This document shows positions 59,189-64,000 of a DNA stretch of 64,000 nt, piece after piece; position 1 is the stretch's first letter; each line of letters begins with the position of its first letter. The stretch comes from UKL13-2 sp036394575 (GTDB lineage Bacteria; Pseudomonadota; Gammaproteobacteria; Burkholderiales; Usitatibacteraceae): the NCBI GenBank assembly GCA_036394575.1, contig DASWEY010000077.1, positions 1 to 64,000 of the forward strand, written 5' to 3'. The notes below the pieces were generated by a model. The model was not told the DNA's origin, did not search any database, and saw only the letters and a list, made by a program, of their open reading frames with translations. The translations under genes and the position numbers were made by a program.

Positions 59189-61927
59189 TTATTTCTTCAC
59201 TTCAAACCGCAGGTAATCGACCAAGCGTTTCGACTCAGCGATCTCGTCATGAGGCACCAGCAAATGTTTCCACGGCTTTGTACCAACTTCCACAGCATAA
59301 TCGGAAGCAAGTTTGCACCAGCGCGCAGCCGCATCCGCCTTGGCTTGGACTTCTTGTGAACTAACGTCGGTTCGCGCTTTGGTTTCGACCATGTAGATCG
59401 TTGAATCCGCTTCAGCCACAAAGTCAGGCACGTATTCCGGTTGCTCGGCGCCGAGCTTGTAGTAAATCTGGAACTGTCCTTTCGCCGGCTTGAACCACTT
59501 CAGCGCATCGCGTTCGAGGATGATGCAAAAGCGGCGCTCGGTATCCGAATCGAACTTCTGCAGCGGATACAGACATCGCTCGAATCCACCGAACAACATC
59601 TGTTTGATACGGCTCAAATCGACAACTGTTTCGCGGAAGTGATATGCGGTCTGGCCGGCCACAGCGGTGTAATTGCAGGCTTTCATTTCGGTAAAACCGC
59701 GACTGACCTTCACCTCGTATGCGGTTGCCTGTTCCCAGAAGTGCGCCCTCATCTGCGCATGAATTTCCTTGGCAATAGTTCCACGCGCCTTGTCCAGGAC
59801 ATTCTCCGTATCTTTCTCGTCCAAGTAACTGCGAAGGTGCGCAACCATTTGCCCAGCAAGGTCATAAAGAAGGTCGGAATGAACTGGGTAGTCGATGTCG
59901 TCGTAATCAATCAAGGCATGGACGATATAGTCTTCCGGCCGTGCCTCTCTCAGACCGGTACCGAACGAAATTGTCATTTGTTCATTGGTGCGCAGGTTGT
60001 GAATAACGATCTCCCGCTCGCCCGGCTGCAAATGCAATTGCCCCACGTCCAACTTGAACGGATGGAAACCGGTGGTGACCGCACCCGTCGGCACCACCGC
60101 AATACGCGGAATATCGATTGATTGCTGCACCACAATCTCGGTCGTTTTCGCCACCACAGCGGCCAGATCAAACTTCACCTCGTCCGCGATCAAGATTCCC
60201 TGCAACGGTTTCAAGCGCTCGGTGACCTCGGCAAGAATCTCGCGCTGCACCGCAGGCGTGAGCAGCGCGCCGCTGGTGGGCGCCAGATCGCGCCTGAGCT
60301 CGTAGCTGTTGATAACATTCATTACCACTCGCGATGCTTGGCGTTCGGCATCCGTGGAAAATGCAGGCGCAAGTGGCGCTGTTGCTGTGCCTGCCCCGGC
60401 AGCGACACCGATGCCAAGCGACGTAACCGTCATCGAGGGTGCATCCGTCAACCCCAAACGCGTCATCGCGCCTGAACTGACTTGCACGCTAACCTTCTTA
60501 TCATCCGCGCTTGGCGCTTCGAGAATGACTTGCTTGAGGCGTATCGGTGAATCCGCACGATTCGCTTCGTCGATGATCTCCTGAAACTTGTCGTGGGCGA
60601 CGATGTTCAAGCGATCCACAGCGGCCACACCCGTGCGCTTGCCATAGGGCAGACGCAAGCCACGCCCGATCGATTGCTCGATCAGCGTGCGCGCATTGGC
60701 GGCGCGCAGCGGCACGATGGTGTAAAGGTTAGTCACGTCCCAGCCTTCTTTCAGCATGTTGACGTGAATCACAATCTCGGTCGGCTCATCCACGCTTTCC
60801 ACCGCCAGCAAGCGCGCGATCATTTCCTCTTCTTCCGCGCCGCTACGGCTGGAATCAACCTGGATCACCTTGCCCTGGTAGCGGCCCTCATAAAACGCAG
60901 CCGACTCCAACAGCGCCAGCAGTTGTCCGGCATGCGTGATATCACGCGCAATCACCAGCATGAAGGGCTTGACGACCGCAACGCCGTTCTCGCGGGCATA
61001 GGTCAGCAGCTCCACCTTGGTGGTCTCATGCAGGCGTACACCGTCCTCCAACTTCGTTTTCTCGATCTCTTCCGGCGTGTGGGCTTTGGCGTCAAAATTG
61101 CGCTGGGTGACCACAGCGGGCTCTTTCACAAAGCCATCGTCCATCGCCCGCGCCAGCGGGTAATCCATCACCACATTTTTGAACGGCAATGTGTTTCCGC
61201 CGCCCGCCTCCACAAACGGCGTGGCCGTGAGTTCCAGACCAAATAGCGGCTTCAGATCATTGATTGAGCGCACACCCGCGCTGGCACGGTAGCGGTGCGA
61301 TTCATCCATCAGCAATACCAGATCGGGCAGGTTGGCGAGGTAGTTGAAGTAGCTGTCACCCAGCACCTCTTTCATCCGCTTGATGCGCGGCTCCCTGCCG
61401 CCACGCACCTCGGAATTGATCTTGGAGATATTGAAGATGTTTACCCGTACATCGTGGTCAAACCCTCTGGGTTGGTCATCGATGGCCGCACCCGATTGAT
61501 CGTAGTTGTCGCCGGTAATGATCAGCGGCGCCTGTTGGGCAAACTCGGCGATGCCCTTGAAGACATACTTCGGCGTATTGCGCGTGAAGTCGGCAATCAG
61601 CTTGTTGTAAATCGTCAGGTTCGGCGCCAGCACAAAGAAATTATTGATGCCATGCGCCAGATGCAGGTGGGAGATGAACGCCCCCATCAGGCGCGTTTTG
61701 CCGACACCGGTTGCCAGCGCAAAGCACAGCGATGGAAACTCCCGCTCAAAATCCTCCAGCGTCGGAAACTCGGCCTTGAGGCTGGCCAATACCGCAGCAA
61801 GATCGCGCTCATGCCCCAGCAGCTCCGGCGCCGCTTCCAGCATGCGCACCAGGCGCGACAGCGATTCCGCCTGCGGTGGACGCAGCGAGAGCCGGCCACT
61901 GACGGCGTTAAGGACGCGCGCGCTCAT
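59189..61927 (-). CDS. res: Type III restriction enzyme, Res subunit
   Basis: A 912-residue helicase-nuclease. Walker A is ATGVGKTRLM (residues about 72-81), the DEAD-like box is LLMDESHRYR (about 210-219), and helicase motif VI lies in EQSIGRGLRLP. The C-terminal nuclease motif appears as VPDFVAEADSTIYMVETKAR (PD-x-ExK-type, residues about 840-859). It cuts DNA together with Mod after ATP-driven movement. The ATG overlaps the mod stop (ATGA at 61924-61927). Confidence 0.93.
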   Translation of the reverse strand: MSARVLNAVSGRLSLRPPQAESLSRLVRMLEAAPELLGHERDLAAVLASLKAEFPTLEDFEREFPSLCFALATGVGKTRLMGAFISHLHLAHGINNFFVLAPNLTIYNKLIADFTRNTPKYVFKGIAEFAQQAPLIITGDNYDQSGAAIDDQPRGFDHDVRVNIFNISKINSEVRGGREPRIKRMKEVLGDSYFNYLANLPDLVLLMDESHRYRASAGVRSINDLKPLFGLELTATPFVEAGGGNTLPFKNVVMDYPLARAMDDGFVKEPAVVTQRNFDAKAHTPEEIEKTKLEDGVRLHETTKVELLTYARENGVAVVKPFMLVIARDITHAGQLLALLESAAFYEGRYQGKVIQVDSSRSGAEEEEMIARLLAVESVDEPTEIVIHVNMLKEGWDVTNLYTIVPLRAANARTLIEQSIGRGLRLPYGKRTGVAAVDRLNIVAHDKFQEIIDEANRADSPIRLKQVILEAPSADDKKVSVQVSSGAMTRLGLTDAPSMTVTSLGIGVAAGAGTATAPLAPAFSTDAERQASRVVMNVINSYELRRDLAPTSGALLTPAVQREILAEVTERLKPLQGILIADEVKFDLAAVVAKTTEIVVQQSIDIPRIAVVPTGAVTTGFHPFKLDVGQLHLQPGEREIVIHNLRTNEQMTISFGTGLREARPEDYIVHALIDYDDIDYPVHSDLLYDLAGQMVAHLRSYLDEKDTENVLDKARGTIAKEIHAQMRAHFWEQATAYEVKVSRGFTEMKACNYTAVAGQTAYHFRETVVDLSRIKQMLFGGFERCLYPLQKFDSDTERRFCIILERDALKWFKPAKGQFQIYYKLGAEQPEYVPDFVAEADSTIYMVETKARTDVSSQEVQAKADAAARWCKLASDYAVEVGTKPWKHLLVPHDEIAESKRLVDYLRFEVKK

Positions 61928-63627
61928 TTGTCGTCCTCGCTAAACAACCCACCTTGGCCGGGAATGGCCTTCTTGCTCTTCGATGATCTGGGAGCAACGT
62001 CATCAGCCAATGGCGCCGGCGTCTCAATCTTGGCCATCGGCAAGTTGGCTACATTCAGGCTGTAATCGTCATGGCCCCATTCGCAGCGCGCCAATACCAT
62101 CCTGGGGATTTTCTTTAAGGTCAAATTCGGCCAGCGCTCGGCTGCTTTTGCTGCCGTTACGCCGTGATAGGCCGTACAGCACACCAACAGGCTTTGCTCG
62201 CTGCCAACCTCGTCCGACAAGGCCTGCAACTGCTCAGCCGATAAGTTTTGCGTGGTGACATAAATAAAATCGCGCTCGCTGGAATGGCCGTGCTGCCACC
62301 ACTGCGTTTCGGATGGCGCGTAAGTAAAACCTTCCAGCTTGCACAGCGCCTCCGCCAGTTGTCCGGCGTCGTATTCGGGATTGACGACGGGGTTGCCCCA
62401 GCGATCATTGATGATCAGGCTTGGTGCGAGCTTGTAGTAGCGGAAACCGCCGCCACCTGCCCAGTTCACCGTTTCGGTAATGCCGCCCTTGTCTTCACCG
62501 TCGATGACTTTTTTCAAGCGGGGGATGATGTGCGTGTGACAGTGTTCGCCCAATTCGACCATGATCCAGCGCCGGCCCATTTTGTGGGCGACGGCGCCAG
62601 TTGTGCCAGACCCTGCAAAGGAATCCAAAACTAGATCGCCTGGATTAGTGGCAACCGTAATGACGTGGTTTAGCAACCTCTCTGGCTTCGGCGTATCAAA
62701 AGGCGTGACTTCAGGAAACAGCGCTTGAATTTCCCGTTTTGCCTCTTGCGAATGGCCAACGTCGGTGTGTGCCCACCAAGTCCTTGGAACTAAGCCGCTT
62801 TGGACTTCGCTTAGAAACAGCTTCACGGCTGGATTGTTGTCGCCACTTTCACCGAAGACGATTCGCCCTTCGCTCACCATCGTCCAGAATTGAGTTTCAA
62901 GCATTCGCCAATGGCTACCCTTTGGCGGGCTGACCTTGCGTCCTGACGGAGTAGCAATCGTATACATGAGTCCTTCATGACGCTCGCCAGCAGCAAAAAT
63001 GGGGCCAAGGCGCCAAGGCCCTCTAGGATCATTATCAATATTTCGATACTTGCTGGCACTTTCGTCACCACGAGGAAGGAGATTCCTCACATTCTTCCAA
63101 TCCTGGCCCATTGGTGCATAAAGAAGGATGTAGTTATGAGCAGGTGAAATTGCTGCCGCATTACTTCTGCCATAGAAGTTTTCCCAAACCATCGAAGCAA
63201 CGAATGCAGCGCGACCAAACACTTCATCACAGAGCACTTTTAAATAATGGCCTTCGTTATCATCAATAGCGATCCAAAGCGAGCCATCGTCGGCAAGCAA
63301 CCGACTGATTATCTCTAGTCGATCGCGCATTAGACCCAACCAAATTGAATGTTCTAGGCCGTCGTCATAATGTTCGAATGCACTACCCGTGTTGTACGGC
63401 GGGTCTATGAACACGCATTTCACCTTGCCGGTAAACTCCGCTTCCAAAGCCTTGAGCGCCAGCAGGTTATCGCCGAAGATCAGTCGGTTGTCAAAAATGT
63501 CGCCATTCGAAACGCGATTCTTGGCGTGGTAAGACTTTTCCGAGTCTTCTACCAGGATCCGCGGCTCCAGTCGCGGACGTTTTTCCTTGCCTATCCAAGT
63601 CAGCTCAAGTTTCTGCTTCGCATTCAT
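61924..63627 (-). CDS. mod: Type III DNA methyltransferase, Mod subunit
   Basis: A 567-residue N6-adenine methyltransferase of the beta class: motif IV FIDPPYNTGSAFEHYDDG (residues about 73-90) precedes motif I LDSFAGSGTTGAVAHKMGRRWIMVELGEH (about 326-354). The part between them recognises the DNA sequence, which cannot be predicted. The ATG overlaps the stop of the upstream gene (ATGA at 63624-63627), so all three genes form one operon. The middle of the gene is A/T-richer than neighbouring DNA, in keeping with horizontal transfer. Confidence 0.93.
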   Translation of the reverse strand: MNAKQKLELTWIGKEKRPRLEPRILVEDSEKSYHAKNRVSNGDIFDNRLIFGDNLLALKALEAEFTGKVKCVFIDPPYNTGSAFEHYDDGLEHSIWLGLMRDRLEIISRLLADDGSLWIAIDDNEGHYLKVLCDEVFGRAAFVASMVWENFYGRSNAAAISPAHNYILLYAPMGQDWKNVRNLLPRGDESASKYRNIDNDPRGPWRLGPIFAAGERHEGLMYTIATPSGRKVSPPKGSHWRMLETQFWTMVSEGRIVFGESGDNNPAVKLFLSEVQSGLVPRTWWAHTDVGHSQEAKREIQALFPEVTPFDTPKPERLLNHVITVATNPGDLVLDSFAGSGTTGAVAHKMGRRWIMVELGEHCHTHIIPRLKKVIDGEDKGGITETVNWAGGGGFRYYKLAPSLIINDRWGNPVVNPEYDAGQLAEALCKLEGFTYAPSETQWWQHGHSSERDFIYVTTQNLSAEQLQALSDEVGSEQSLLVCCTAYHGVTAAKAAERWPNLTLKKIPRMVLARCEWGHDDYSLNVANLPMAKIETPAPLADDVAPRSSKSKKAIPGQGGLFSEDDK

Positions 63628-64000
63628 GTGAGATTTCCAATCTGTGGCGCTTTTGAGACTAGATACTCAAAGAGATCCACCGGGTATGGCTGTTCCGCCT
63701 TATATAGTTTTTTCTTATGCTCTATTATTGGATCGGCGGCGAGCCCATAATGCAAGATTGCCACCTTTTGAATCAAGGGTACGGCGTCAGTTTGATTGCG
63801 GAAAAGGCCTAATGGTCCTTTTGAAAACATAGTTGCAGTCTTCGTCTCATCAGATAAATGCTGGCGCAAATCATCAAACGGAGTACTCAATCTAGTCGTT
63901 ATCTTCGCGGTATCAATAAGCGCAGTTCCGCTAATTTCTTGGCTTATTCTTTTGGCCATTACCCAAGCCAGTGCATAACATCCATGTTTATAAATTAGGC
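63624..64000 (-). CDS. C-terminal end of an unidentified gene in the type III restriction operon
   Basis: The frame is open from the window edge to a stop at 63624-63626, at least 125 codons. An ATG at 63959 is available, but the codons before it also read protein-like (KHGCYALAWVMAKRIS), so the gene most likely begins outside the window. I cannot name a family. Segments such as TAKITTRLSTPFDDLRQHL and AEQPYPVDLFEYLVSKAP suggest a folded helical protein. Its overlap with mod argues that it works with the restriction system. Confidence 0.6.
   Translation of the reverse strand, partial: LIYKHGCYALAWVMAKRISQEISGTALIDTAKITTRLSTPFDDLRQHLSDETKTATMFSKGPLGLFRNQTDAVPLIQKVAILHYGLAADPIIEHKKKLYKAEQPYPVDLFEYLVSKAPQIGNLT

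Overview
This window looks like a chromosome segment from a high-GC betaproteobacterium, probably of the order Burkholderiales. I infer this from the number of Bug/TctC-type binding proteins, the aat-bpt-pyrD and gloB-methyltransferase-rnhA-dnaQ gene orders, and a periplasm-facing formate dehydrogenase locus with DUF3305/DUF3306. Genus cannot be decided from the sequence alone. No tRNA, rRNA or CRISPR array was seen.

Layout. (1) 1-4.5 kb: the end of a VOC-family protein, a tripartite tricarboxylate transporter set (tctB, tctA and a Bug binding protein) and a 2-hydroxyacid dehydrogenase. (2) 4.5-7.5 kb: a PuuD-like membrane protein and an oxidative-stress group (msrA, Fe-type sodB, divergent Cu/Zn sodC). 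(3) 7.5-17 kb: a leftward formate dehydrogenase operon: DUF3305, DUF3306, a multi-cluster ferredoxin, a TorD-type chaperone, a small Tat protein, the alpha, beta and gamma subunits, a small lipoprotein and a small secreted protein. (4) 17-23.3 kb: rightward cofactor genes that support it (moaA, fdhD, mobA, moeA) with a Rieske-like protein. (5) 23.3-36 kb: mostly housekeeping genes (aat, bpt, pyrD, nth, dnaQ, rnhA, gloB), an alanine dehydrogenase broken by one stop codon, and two cytochromes c.

(6) 35-46.3 kb is the most interesting metabolic region. Genes for an AMP-forming CoA ligase (SauT-like), an acylating aldehyde dehydrogenase (SauS-like), sulfoacetaldehyde acetyltransferase (Xsc) and acetate kinase lie around an IclR regulator and a Bug binding protein. 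Together they predict sulfoacetate -> sulfoacetyl-CoA -> sulfoacetaldehyde -> sulfite + acetyl phosphate -> acetate + ATP. Two paralogous ABC binding proteins without permeases bracket the set. The kinase in place of the usual phosphotransacetylase, and the Bug protein in place of a dedicated exporter/importer gene, make this an unusual version of the pathway.

(7) 46.7-55.3 kb: tldD, pmbA, an MltD-like LysM transglycosylase, an ankyrin protein, and a short-chain dehydrogenase with a divergent LysR regulator. (8) 55.6-64 kb: a defence-like region with a Fic protein, an Mrr-like membrane nuclease, a nucleotidyltransferase remnant, and a type III restriction-modification operon whose first gene runs off the window.

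Two families of dispersed repeats recur between genes. One is a roughly 55-70 bp element centred on GGCAAAAATGCC (seven copies seen); one copy lies inside the DUF3306 coding sequence and is read in frame. The other is a set of GTC(A/G)TCCC-type palindromes, often paired. A composite of both families sits in opposite orientation on either side of pmbA-mltD, giving a potentially invertible 3.7 kb block.
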